IMG/VR virus record: IMGVR_UViG_3300047666_000621
Span: 1-39,817 of that record
Length of the DNA: 39,817 bases
Reading direction: 5' to 3' (one strand)
DNA from: a virus
Under the pieces are notes generated by a model that saw only the letters and a list, made by a program, of their open reading frames with translations, ran no database searches and had not been told where the DNA came from. Of the stretch, positions 32,079-38,380 are shown piece by piece; the first letter of the stretch is position 1, and every line of letters begins with the position of its first letter. Position numbers and translations under genes: made by a program.

Positions 32079-32455
32079 GATGCAGCCTCCGATATGAGCG
32101 CCTTGAGGATTGCGATTAGCCAAGCGCGGGCGGGGTTTTCTTCAAACCAACATTCGCCGTAAAGCTGCTGCGCTCCTGAAAGCCCGTTAGGCCACCAACA
32201 CACCGAAACCCTCCCAACCGTGGGGTCTGTCACTATCGAAAATTGGCTAATCCCCGGCAGCACCGCATCATGCAGCGCCTTGGCCGCGTCTAGTGAGCCT
32301 TTGTATGCGTGGCGGCAATATTCCTCTCGCATCTGCAAATTTATGTCCTGACAAGGTGTCGAGAAAACACTCCGGTTTGCCAAGCGAAAGCCACGATTGT
32401 CCCCCGCCTCAACCTTCGCCAGCAACTCAATTAGTGCGTCTTTACGTTCAGTCAT
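32075..32455 (-). CDS. Conserved phage protein (AAKALHDAVLPG)
   Basis: A 126-residue protein with AAKALHDAVLPGISQFSIV and the ending NPARAWLIAILKALIS. I recall both from small phage proteins beside methylases and replication genes, of unknown function. It overlaps both neighbours by ATGA. Its first codons (MTERKD) recur in the 57-codon gene downstream. Confidence 0.75.
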   Translation of the reverse strand: MTERKDALIELLAKVEAGDNRGFRLANRSVFSTPCQDINLQMREEYCRHAYKGSLDAAKALHDAVLPGISQFSIVTDPTVGRVSVCWWPNGLSGAQQLYGECWFEENPARAWLIAILKALISEAAS

Positions 32456-32547
32456 AATGCAGACCCCCTGCGCAGAATTTCCGTTTTTGCCTTCGTTAGC
32501 TCGTCATAGGTCGAAGCCGCCCTGACGCTCATTGGTCCCGTCGTCAT
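32452..32547 (-). CDS. Doubtful 31-codon overlapping frame
   Basis: A short frame ending in TYDELTKAKTEILRRGSAL whose stop overlaps the next start as ATGA. It begins inside the zinc-finger gene in another frame. The coupling is suggestive, but length and lack of a ribosome site make it uncertain. Confidence 0.3.
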   Translation of the reverse strand: MTTGPMSVRAASTYDELTKAKTEILRRGSAL

Positions 32548-32746
32548 TACCGCGCGCCGGTGTTGTGACTGCAACCGGGCGAGGCGCAGACGTAACGCCA
32601 GAAACGGCATCTCTTTGAGCGCGGATTTCGTCGCGGTGTTCGGGGCAGGCCCACTTGTAACCGGGCTTGGATTGCGTGCTGTATTGGCCCGGAAGACGTG
32701 TGCCCCAGGTTGTGGGCTTGTGGCATATGTGGCAGGCATGGCTCAT
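32504..32746 (-). CDS. Small zinc-finger-like protein
   Basis: An 80-residue protein with CHICH at residues 5-9 and CPEH near residue 34. These give a plausible zinc site of two Cys pairs or Cys/His. The rest is disordered, ending RQGGFDL. It overlaps the XRE regulator stop by an ATGA, second in the leftward early operon. Likely nucleic-acid or protein binding. Confidence 0.65.
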   Translation of the reverse strand: MSHACHICHKPTTWGTRLPGQYSTQSKPGYKWACPEHRDEIRAQRDAVSGVTSAPRPVAVTTPARGNDDGTNERQGGFDL

Positions 32747-32913
32747 TCCTTTGTCAGATAATCCGACAGCGCCTTGAGGACCGCATAGGTCGGGTTGGCG
32801 TTCCTGCCGCTGCGGATTGCCGTCAGCGTGTTGCGGTGCATTCCGGTCTTGTCAGCCACGACGCCTAGCTTGCGGTCGTGTAGCCCGTCAACGATTTCTT
32901 CTAGGGTCAGCAT
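32743..32913 (-). CDS. Short XRE/Cro-type regulator
   Basis: A 56-codon gene reading MLTLEEIVDGLHDRKLGVVADKTG, then MHRNTLTAIRSGRNANPTY and a short helix. This is a complete minimal Cro/CI helix-turn-helix, with recognition helix near HRNTLTAIRSG. It lies first behind the mirror promoter at 32944-32978, so it is the best candidate to bind the palindrome there and control both directions. Confidence 0.75.
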   Translation of the reverse strand: MLTLEEIVDGLHDRKLGVVADKTGMHRNTLTAIRSGRNANPTYAVLKALSDYLTKE

Positions 32914-32943
32914 GTGGTCGCCTTTGGTTGATGTTGCACGTTT

Positions 32944-32978
32944 AGCCTATTGACTTGGGCCGGGCTTGTCAATAGATT
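32944..32978. promoter_or_regulatory. Mirror-image divergent promoters with palindromic operator
   Basis: Plus strand: TTGACT (32950-32955), 17 bases, TAGATT (32973-32978). Minus strand: TTGACA (32967-32972), 17 bases, TAGGCT (32944-32949). The arms CTATTGAC (32947-32954) and GTCAATAG (32968-32975) are perfect inverted repeats 13 bases apart. The two promoters face away over the same DNA, so only one can be occupied at a time. They serve the XRE gene (left) and the recombination operon (right). Confidence 0.7.
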
Positions 32979-33027
32979 GGGCATGCGGCGGTGGAAAACT
33001 GGCCGCACCACAACAGGGAATAGACAC

Positions 33028-33645
33028 ATGACAGAGCAACCGACCCCGGGACCAGTAGACGAGGCAATCAAGGCGCTGGTGAAGGCGCAGCAAGAAATGG
33101 GCGCGGTCCTCAAGAACGCGAAGAACTCGCACCTCAAAAGCAAATATGCGGACCTTGGGTCAGTCATTGACGCGACGTTTCCAGCGCTCCACGCCAACGG
33201 GTTTGCGGTAATGCAGCCCGCCGGAATGGACAATATAGGACAATTTGTCGAAACGCATTTCTGCCATATCAGCGGCAAGACATTCAGCAGCCGCATCTAT
33301 CTTGTCATTGGCAAGAACGACATGCAGGGCGTTGGCTCGGCTCATACTTACGCGCGCCGCTATGGCTTGATGGCAATGGCCGGGGTTGCGCCGGAGGATG
33401 ACGACGGCGAGGCGACTAAGGCACCGAAGCGCCAAGACGCACTTCCGCCATTCGATAACGCTGCTTTCACTGAGCGCCTGCTTAGAAGCATTCTTAGCGC
33501 GAAAACCCTGCAAAATTTGAAGGACTATTTCGCCGAGGCGCACAAGGAAAAGCAACGCCTAACAAACGAGCAGTATCAAGCGCTGATGACAGCCAAGGAC
33601 GAGCGCAAAGCCGCCCTAGCGCCGCCAGTGGACGAGGGCGAATGA
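33028..33645 (+). CDS. erf: ERF-family single-strand annealing protein
   Basis: A 205-residue recombinase. The ERF core is seen at AIKALVKAQQEMGAVLKNAKN, YADLGSVIDATFPAL, the NGFAVMQPAGM strand and VGSAHTYARRYGLMAMAGVAPEDDDG, where Ala-Tyr-Arg-Arg-Tyr is diagnostic. The C-terminal ~50 residues are a helical tail (LKDYFAEAHKE). It anneals complementary strands for phage recombination and circularisation, as P22 Erf does. The ATG at 33028 has AGGGAA upstream. Confidence 0.92.
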   Translation: MTEQPTPGPVDEAIKALVKAQQEMGAVLKNAKNSHLKSKYADLGSVIDATFPALHANGFAVMQPAGMDNIGQFVETHFCHISGKTFSSRIYLVIGKNDMQGVGSAHTYARRYGLMAMAGVAPEDDDGEATKAPKRQDALPPFDNAAFTERLLRSILSAKTLQNLKDYFAEAHKEKQRLTNEQYQALMTAKDERKAALAPPVDEGE

Positions 33646-34079
33646 CAACCCGCACCATCCGCACCGAAAGTCAGCTCGCCGCGTGGTTTGAACACCTCAA
33701 GGTCAGGAAGTTACCTTTGACGGTAACAGCTATCAAAGGCGAGGCGCGGACCCAGCAACAGAACCGCACGCTGCATATGTGGTTCCGGGAGATATCGCAG
33801 GAGATTGGCGACGAGGCGTCAGAGGTTAAAGGCTTCTGCAAGGGGCGATTCGGCCTGCCCATCTTGCGGCGCGACAACCCCGAGTGGATAAAGAAGTACG
33901 CGCCGATGTATATCCCGCTTAGCCATGAATTGCGGCTTGGGTTTTTTGCTATTGTGCCCATGACGCGGGACTTTAAACTGCCTCAGATGATGGAGATAAT
34001 GGACGAGGTGCAGCGCTACTATCTACAGCAGGGCATTCGGCTGACCGACCCTGACCCAATGGCGAAGGCTAGAGCATAA
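33642..34079 (+). CDS. ninB: NinB-like recombination protein
   Basis: A 145-residue protein matching NinB (Orf of lambda family): TRTIRTESQLAAWFEHL, then ARTQQQNRTLHMWFREISQEIG, FCKGRFGLPILRRDNPEW and a MEIMDEVQRYYLQQGI C-terminus. Lambda Orf helps load RecA-like or annealing proteins by modulating SSB. Here it is coupled to ERF by an ATGA and shares an operon with SSB, which fits. Confidence 0.88.
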   Translation: MTTRTIRTESQLAAWFEHLKVRKLPLTVTAIKGEARTQQQNRTLHMWFREISQEIGDEASEVKGFCKGRFGLPILRRDNPEWIKKYAPMYIPLSHELRLGFFAIVPMTRDFKLPQMMEIMDEVQRYYLQQGIRLTDPDPMAKARA

Positions 34080-34426
34080 AACGCTCACCCCTACGCAAGC
34101 AAAGCAAGAAGCGCGCCGCCAAATACAAAGGGGCAGCAGGCCGCGATGCCTTGGACTATATGGGCGCGGTTAAGCGGCTTCCTTGCGTTGTGTGCGGTGC
34201 CAGCCCGTGCGATGCACATCACTGCTTTAACGGGCGTTACAGCACCGCAAAAGCCAGTGACTACGCCGTGATACCTCTATGCCGGGAATGCCACTTGGAC
34301 GGCCCCGAGGCTATCCACCGAATCAAACGGACATGGGCCGAGAAGCACGGCCCTGACCACAGCTACATCGAACAAACCCGCCGCAATGTCGCGGCAATGC
34401 TAGGAGATACCAATGGGACAAGTTGA
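34076..34426 (+). CDS. HNH / Ref-like nuclease, apparent ATA start
   Basis: The core has CVVCGASPCDAHH, a YAVIPLCRECH segment and a C-terminal helix, as in Ref/NinG-type HNH nucleases of phage recombination modules. The conserved Lys/Arg-rich N-terminus (KRSPLRKQSKKRAAKY) is encoded in frame from 34079, but no ATG, GTG or TTG precedes it. The codon in the start position is ATA (34076), with GAAGG seven bases upstream and an ATAA overlap with the ninB stop. The first standard start is TTG 34151, giving 91 residues. Confidence 0.65.
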   Translation: MKRSPLRKQSKKRAAKYKGAAGRDALDYMGAVKRLPCVVCGASPCDAHHCFNGRYSTAKASDYAVIPLCRECHLDGPEAIHRIKRTWAEKHGPDHSYIEQTRRNVAAMLGDTNGTS

Positions 34427-34667
34427 GCAGGCGCACGCCGCAACAGGCGCGGAAGTCCGGCAGTTTATTGAGCGCTACGAGCGCCTAGAGCAGGAAAAGA
34501 AGGACATTGCCGATGGGCAGAAGGAGGTCATGGCAGAGGCAAAGGGCCGGGGATATGACCCGAAGGCATTGCGCGCGCTGGTCAAGATCCGGGCAACCGA
34601 CCCGAGCGACCTGAGCGAACAAGAGGCAATCTTGGAACTATACAAATCAGCATTGGGAATGACATAA
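34413..34667 (+). CDS. GapR-like protein (DUF2312 / UPF0335)
   Basis: An 84-residue protein matching the DUF2312 family almost throughout: [47 protein letters not shown], then [15 protein letters not shown]. GapR in Caulobacter coats overtwisted DNA ahead of replication forks and stimulates topoisomerases. The family is characteristic of Alphaproteobacteria. A phage copy in a recombination operon may help phage DNA replication or compete with the host protein. An AGGAGATACCA leader precedes the start. Confidence 0.9.
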   Translation: MGQVEQAHAATGAEVRQFIERYERLEQEKKDIADGQKEVMAEAKGRGYDPKALRALVKIRATDPSDLSEQEAILELYKSALGMT

Positions 34668-35119
34668 TGGCCGGATCAGTCAACAAAGTTATCATCATAG
34701 GCAACCTGGGTGCAGATCCCGAGGTGCGCAGCTTCCAGAACGGCGGCAAGGTCTGCAATCTGCGCCTTGCCACGTCTGAGACATGGAAGGACAAGCAAAG
34801 CGGCGAGCGCAAGGAGAAAACCGAATGGCACACGGTCGCCATTTTTCAAGAGGGGCTTGTCCGCATTGCCGAGCAATATCTTAAGAAAGGCTCCAAGGTC
34901 TACATCGAAGGCAAGTTGCAAACCCGTAAATGGCAGGACCAATCCGGCGCGGACAAATACAGCACCGAGATTGTGCTTCAGGGATTTGACGGCGTGCTGA
35001 CGATGCTGGATAGCCCTAACGGTGGGCAGCAGGGCGATTCCGGCGGGGATAATGGCCACAGCAATGCGCAAAGCCCTCAGCCGCGCCAAGACCTAGACGA
35101 GGATTCGATTCCCTTCTAG
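34667..35119 (+). CDS. ssb: Single-stranded DNA-binding protein
   Basis: A 150-residue bacterial-type SSB. The OB fold runs from [19 protein letters not shown] through [21 protein letters not shown] and [17 protein letters not shown], to about residue 112. A disordered Gly/Gln/Ser linker and the acidic tip DEDSIPF follow, which recruits repair proteins. It ends the recombination operon, just before a strong hairpin. Confidence 0.95.
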   Translation: MAGSVNKVIIIGNLGADPEVRSFQNGGKVCNLRLATSETWKDKQSGERKEKTEWHTVAIFQEGLVRIAEQYLKKGSKVYIEGKLQTRKWQDQSGADKYSTEIVLQGFDGVLTMLDSPNGGQQGDSGGDNGHSNAQSPQPRQDLDEDSIPF

Positions 35120-35128
35120 ACAAAAAAA

Positions 35129-35159
35129 CGCCCCCGGCAACGCTTGTTAACCGGGGGCG
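35129..35159 (-). terminator. Terminator between convergent operons
   Basis: A 9-base perfect GC-rich stem (CGCCCCCGG / CCGGGGGCG) with a 13-base loop. The seven A residues before it become a T tract on the minus strand, so it is a strong terminator for the regulator gene at 35221-35475. The hairpin may also stop the rightward SSB transcript, though the plus side lacks a T run. Confidence 0.85.
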
Positions 35160-35220
35160 AGTTATACCAACAGGGAGGTGTTGTGGGTCGAGCAGGTCAG
35201 ACCGTAACTAACACTAGCCG

Positions 35221-35475
35221 CTATTCCCTGCGAACGTCAAGCGCCTTGCGCATATCATCTGGCAAAAAGTCCCGCATGGTTACGCCGCCGCCGGTCGCTA
35301 ATTCCAAGCGCGCTGCGACGTCAAGGCTTGTAACCTGGCGATAGCCGCTGAGCATTTGGCTGTAAAAAGGCCCGTTAAACCCCGCATGTTGACAGAACGC
35401 CTTTTGCGAGTCGAAGTTTGCGGCGACGTATGCGCGCAGCTTGTCAACGCCGGGAAGGCTAGGGGTGGGTGTCAT
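35221..35475 (-). CDS. Cro/CI-like HTH regulator
   Basis: An 84-residue protein with an HTH at about residues 20-52: DSQKAFCQHAGFNGPFYSQMLSGYRQVTSL. The pattern resembles YdaS/Cro-type repressors. A CCAAAGGAACCCACCTC leader precedes the ATG, which overlaps a 39-codon gene's stop. It carries no self-cleavage domain. It could hold a repressed state or simply time gene expression. Confidence 0.75.
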   Translation of the reverse strand: MTPTPSLPGVDKLRAYVAANFDSQKAFCQHAGFNGPFYSQMLSGYRQVTSLDVAARLELATGGGVTMRDFLPDDMRKALDVRRE

Positions 35476-35591
35476 GAGGTGGGTTCCTTTGGTTTAGGCG
35501 TCTTTTGTTCTGGCAGTAGCGATGCGCATCGCTTTTTCCCTTGGGGGCTGCACGAACATTTGAATCCGGTTATAGGGCAAGCTAGGCGCAT
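35472..35591 (-). CDS. 39-residue Cys-rich small protein
   Basis: A short frame reading MRLACPITGFKCSCSPQGKK with four cysteines (5, 12, 14, 22) and a Pro/Lys tail. It is preceded by AAAGGAGAGAT, a near-ideal ribosome site. Its TGA overlaps the start of the HTH regulator as ATGA. It lies 22 bases after the methyltransferase-like gene. The Cys pattern suggests a small metal-binding fold. It may alternatively be a translated leader coupling the regulator. Confidence 0.55.
   Translation of the reverse strand: MRLACPITGFKCSCSPQGKKRCASLLPEQKTPKPKEPTS
35518..35533. repeat. 16-base perfect palindrome
   Basis: AGCGATGCGCATCGCT reads the same on both strands. It lies inside the 39-codon gene, about 45 bases upstream of the HTH regulator start, and is followed on the plus strand by TTTTT. 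It could be an autoregulatory operator or a hairpin attenuating the operon. Confidence 0.6.
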
Positions 35592-35613
35592 ATCTCTCTC
35601 CTTTATCCATGCG

Positions 35614-36234
35614 CTACACTAAGCCACGGTTAGCGGGCGCGCAAGGCCCGCTCCACTGCGCCGCCATTGCATCGGCGATGCCTTGATAGGTTGTGCTGCG
35701 CTCTTTCCAGCGATTGGGGCCGGGCGAAGCAAGGTGGCAATCCGCGCGGGCATGTTCCGCCGTCATGGTGCTGGTCGGCGTTAACGGTGGCAGGCCGCGT
35801 GTCCAGAAGCATGTTCGCTTCTTTGCCGGGTCTCCAAACTGCCACGGCTGGACTGTGAAATCCGCCCTACTCCCAACAATCTCGCAGGCGTATCTGTGCA
35901 TAACTGGGTTTTCGACCGCCACGCATGGCGCGTTTGCATTCAAACACTCAAGAAAGAACGCCGCGCCAGCCCGCATATCGTCCCACAGGTCGCGTTCAGC
36001 AAGCCAGCGGACGCCGGAATTGCACAGGCGCGTGCATGGCGGGTGCGCAATAACTAAGTCCCAAGGCTCGCGCAGTATTGCTGACACGTCGCCCTGAACG
36101 TGCGGGCCAGGCGCATCGCTTGGCAGCAGGTCACACGACACAGCGTCATGGCCTCGCGCAATAAATGCGTCACGCACGCGTCCTGAGTATTCGCAAGCGA
36201 CCAGCACCCGCATCTTTTCTGGCGTCGTTTTCAT
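35614..36234 (-). CDS. Short cytosine-C5-methyltransferase-like protein
   Basis: A 206-residue protein with the start of a Dcm-like fold: MRVLVACEYSGRVRDAF (AdoMet motif I variant), DLVIAHPPCTRLCNSG with the Pro-Pro-Cys catalytic loop at 65-67, and VAVENPVMH with the Glu-Asn motif at 109-110. It is well short of the ~330 residues of true enzymes and I see no target-recognition domain. Such short forms are common in phages; activity is unproven. Confidence 0.75.
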   Translation of the reverse strand: MKTTPEKMRVLVACEYSGRVRDAFIARGHDAVSCDLLPSDAPGPHVQGDVSAILREPWDLVIAHPPCTRLCNSGVRWLAERDLWDDMRAGAAFFLECLNANAPCVAVENPVMHRYACEIVGSRADFTVQPWQFGDPAKKRTCFWTRGLPPLTPTSTMTAEHARADCHLASPGPNRWKERSTTYQGIADAMAAQWSGPCAPANRGLV

Positions 36235-36261
36235 GTCTTAGGCTCCCTTTTCCATGTTATT

Positions 36262-36310
36262 TACCTAGCCGCAATTTAGCGCTTGCGCAAGGTCCAAACT
36301 GTGATAGGTA
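36262..36310. promoter_or_regulatory. Mirror-image divergent promoters around CTTGCGCAAG
   Basis: The palindrome CTTGCGCAAG (36282-36291) provides a TTGCGC -35 box in both directions. TAGGTA follows rightwards after 16 bases (36305-36310), and TAGGTA leftwards after 17 (minus strand of 36262-36267). The dyad centres nearly coincide. It lies between the methyltransferase-like gene and the pentapeptide gene. The 17 bases 36274-36290 recur at 27072-27088. Confidence 0.65.
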
Positions 36311-36343
36311 GGGGATAGAAACTCAAACGAAGGAACCGAGAGA

Positions 36344-36880
36344 ATGGAATTTGACATTACCAGCCGATGGACGGGCAAAGCAAAGTTTACCGCCGAGATT
36401 GACTGCGCAGACGACGCGCCCCGCTCGACTAAGATTGGTCTGGCGGTCAAGTGGGCCAAGAAGTGGGGCGTCGACCTGAGCGGTGCCGACCTGCGCGGTG
36501 CCAACCTGCGCGATGCCAACCTGAGCTGTGCCAACCTGAGCGGTGCCAACCTGCGCGGTGCCGACCTGAGCGGTGCCAACCTGCGCGGTGCCGACCTGAG
36601 CGGTGCCAACCTGCGCGGTGCCGACCTTCTTTGCCTTGGCAACATGGCCGAAATTCGCACTATGCAGATTGAAAAGTGGATGGTTGGATACACCGCCACA
36701 GAATTGCAAATTGGGTGCCAGCGCCACGCAATCGAGAAGTGGGCCAAGTGGGACACCGATGCTGGCCGTAAGTGGGTATCTTCTATGGATACCGCAGCCC
36801 CAGAATGGGCGAATCGCAACCTAGCGCTAGTCTTGGCATTGATTGAGGCAAACCCAGCAATCAAAGGGGGCGAAGCATGA
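36344..36880 (+). CDS. Pentapeptide-repeat protein
   Basis: A 178-residue protein. Residues ~44-93 hold ten A(D/N)LxG pentapeptides ([13 protein letters not shown]...), enough for about two and a half coils of a right-handed quadrilateral beta-helix. A ~85-residue C-terminal domain follows ([19 protein letters not shown]), a phrase I recall from other phage pentapeptide proteins. Some members mimic DNA and inhibit gyrase (MfpA, Qnr); this one is short for that. A GAAGGAACCGAGAGA leader precedes the ATG. Confidence 0.85.
   Translation: MEFDITSRWTGKAKFTAEIDCADDAPRSTKIGLAVKWAKKWGVDLSGADLRGANLRDANLSCANLSGANLRGADLSGANLRGADLSGANLRGADLLCLGNMAEIRTMQIEKWMVGYTATELQIGCQRHAIEKWAKWDTDAGRKWVSSMDTAAPEWANRNLALVLALIEANPAIKGGEA
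36473..36622 (+). repeat. Ten 15-base tandem repeats in the pentapeptide gene
   Basis: Ten units of the form RACCTGNGCGGTGCC run without interruption. The last four units are two identical 30-base copies (36563-36592 and 36593-36622), with one change in the 30 bases before. Such base-level uniformity points to recent expansion by slippage or recombination. Confidence 0.9.
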
Positions 36881-37068
36881 GCTTAGGCGACGACAACCGG
36901 GCGATGCAGTACCACAAGGACAACGGCACCTTGCGCGAGTTCATGCTAGGCACCCTCACGCTTGAGCAATGCCAGGGCCCGCCAGAGCCGATGCCCCTCG
37001 ACCGAAGCGCGACGATGGACGCGGGAACAACGCCCCTAATTACGTGGCTCGCCGCTAGGGGTGATTGA
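36877..37068 (+). CDS. Small hypothetical protein
   Basis: A 63-residue protein whose start overlaps the pentapeptide stop by an ATGA. The N-terminal half is polar and helical ([20 protein letters not shown]). The C-terminal half has a Pro-rich linker and [12 protein letters not shown]. No family recognised. Likely co-translated with the pentapeptide protein. Confidence 0.6.
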   Translation: MSLGDDNRAMQYHKDNGTLREFMLGTLTLEQCQGPPEPMPLDRSATMDAGTTPLITWLAARGD

Positions 37069-37098
37069 TATGAACAACACAACCGAAGGACTACGAAT

Positions 37099-37278
37099 AT
37101 GAATGAGACCAAAGAATTGCGCTGGTTTGAGGAAATAGCCATGAAGTGTGAGCGGTGCGGCGGTCGAGCCTCTGGAACATTGCGTGGGTCGCAAAATGAA
37201 AGCTACGGAAAGCACTGCAATCGATGCGCTCAAAAGCGACTACGGGACAGCGAAAAAGCCCGCGCCAAATCAAGATAA
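37099..37278 (+). CDS. Small zinc-ribbon protein
   Basis: A 59-residue protein with CERC at residues 17-20 and CNRC at 40-43, a standard treble-clef or ribbon zinc site, followed by a basic helix (AQKRLRDSEKARAK). GAAGGA lies nine bases before the ATG; Met15 is an alternative start. The basic tail suggests nucleic-acid binding. Confidence 0.6.
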   Translation: MNETKELRWFEEIAMKCERCGGRASGTLRGSQNESYGKHCNRCAQKRLRDSEKARAKSR

Positions 37279-37294
37279 CCAAAGGAACGAACAC

Positions 37295-37480
37295 ATGCCT
37301 ACCACACGCACGGAATTGACTGAGAACGAAGTCCTCTACGCTTGCGCGTATTGGGTAGAATGTGGGTGCCCCGAAGTGAAAAACAGCAGAACTTATTTGT
37401 CGATTCACAAAGGCAGCAATGACCCCCGAGAGCCGAGCGGAGACACAGTTACCGCGTCTGTTCAAACCCAACCACGATAA
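37295..37480 (+). CDS. Small hypothetical protein
   Basis: A 61-residue protein starting MPTTRTELTENEVLYACAYW behind AAAGGAACGAACAC. The frame is open further upstream, but only this ATG has a ribosome site, and it follows the zinc-ribbon gene by 16 bases. It contains CGCPEV and a polar tail. No known family. Confidence 0.6.
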   Translation: MPTTRTELTENEVLYACAYWVECGCPEVKNSRTYLSIHKGSNDPREPSGDTVTASVQTQPR

Positions 37481-37491
37481 GGAACAAACAC

Positions 37492-37875
37492 ATGACCGAC
37501 ATTGCAATCGCAGACATCCCCGCCGCGCTGGTGGATATCCACGCCAAGCTAGTTGAGAAGCTAGGCGCGCAGCCTCTTTTCGACCCTTACCTTTCAATTA
37601 AACAAAACGGCAAGTGGTCAATAACGCTGTGGAAGGCTGAGGCTTCAAGCCTTTTAACATGCCACGAGTCGACCCCAGCCCAGGCGATATTGGTTTCGCT
37701 GCAATTCATAGCAAGCATGGTTGGCAGCGACGAGCAGAGCGTTATTGACTGGCAGGAAAGCCTCGCAAGCGTGATTGACGAGGGCCACGACCTCAACCTG
37801 CCCGACACCGTGCTTGCACCGCTGCGCGCGTCGTCACAGGCTATGACTGAGAACCTTATTGGAGTGGCGAAATGA
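37492..37875 (+). CDS. Hypothetical protein
   Basis: A 127-residue soluble protein starting behind AAGGAACAAACAC. It has an N-terminal helix (ALVDIHAKLVEKLG), a strand pair (LSIKQNGKWSITLWKAEASS), and an acidic middle (VIDEGHDLNLPDTVL). Seen as a typical single-domain accessory protein of phages; no named family. It couples to the next gene by an ATGA. Confidence 0.65.
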   Translation: MTDIAIADIPAALVDIHAKLVEKLGAQPLFDPYLSIKQNGKWSITLWKAEASSLLTCHESTPAQAILVSLQFIASMVGSDEQSVIDWQESLASVIDEGHDLNLPDTVLAPLRASSQAMTENLIGVAK

Positions 37876-38051
37876 TTGACCAGCACCAGCACCGCCCGCA
37901 GCACCCGATTGACCACGAAAAGCACAACCGCGCCTCAGACGCGCACTATGAAAGCAAGCGCCCCGGCCTAATACGCGAATACCTCGCCGAAATGGCTGGC
38001 GTTGTTCTCGTCTTCGCAATCATTATTGTTGCGCTTGTGGTGACGCCATGA
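37872..38051 (+). CDS. Small C-terminally anchored membrane protein
   Basis: A 59-residue protein. The N-terminal half is His/Gln-rich (DQHQHRPQHPIDHEKHN) and the C-terminal half is one membrane helix (AGVVLVFAIIIVALVV). Both ends overlap neighbours by ATGA. The His-rich face may bind metal. Role unknown; similar anchors occur in superinfection or inner-membrane host-takeover proteins. Confidence 0.6.
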   Translation: MIDQHQHRPQHPIDHEKHNRASDAHYESKRPGLIREYLAEMAGVVLVFAIIIVALVVTP

Positions 38052-38380
38052 GCAAGCGAACCGTTTTAGTTTATCACGACTGCGCCAATTCATCGCAAGA
38101 GCGCATCCCGCGGCCCGTTTCGCTAGTGTGCGAGCCTTGGGAAACGCCAGATGCGGAAGCCCCACAGACGCTACAGGAGCGCGTGCTAGGGGGGCTCAAC
38201 AGCGTGCCCCGCACAGCTAGGACCATCGCGGGAAATGTGGGCTTAGACGTGCGCTCAGCGCGCAACGTGCTAGTAGAACTGTGCCGCAAGGGCGAGTGCG
38301 TCATGAGCCCGCCAAGAAGCAACCTAGCGAATCTTTATCGCCGCGCGGGAAGCCTCACAGCAACAGCTCCACCTCTTTAA
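38048..38380 (+). CDS. Winged-helix-like protein
   Basis: A 110-residue protein. Residues ~43-85 (ERVLGGLNSVPRTARTIAGNVGLDVRSARNVLVELCRKGECV) read as a winged helix with recognition helix at VRSARNVLVELCRKG. The N-terminal ~35 residues are an independent polar segment. It ends 26 bases inside the convergent metallophosphoesterase gene. A DNA-binding accessory protein. Confidence 0.65.
   Translation: MSKRTVLVYHDCANSSQERIPRPVSLVCEPWETPDAEAPQTLQERVLGGLNSVPRTARTIAGNVGLDVRSARNVLVELCRKGECVMSPPRSNLANLYRRAGSLTATAPPL

Noticed and set aside
36323-36727. Minus-strand frame with repeated VGTAQ units
   Set aside because: It is the antisense of the pentapeptide repeats; the periodicity comes from the 15-base DNA repeat, and the plus frame has a ribosome site and a known family.
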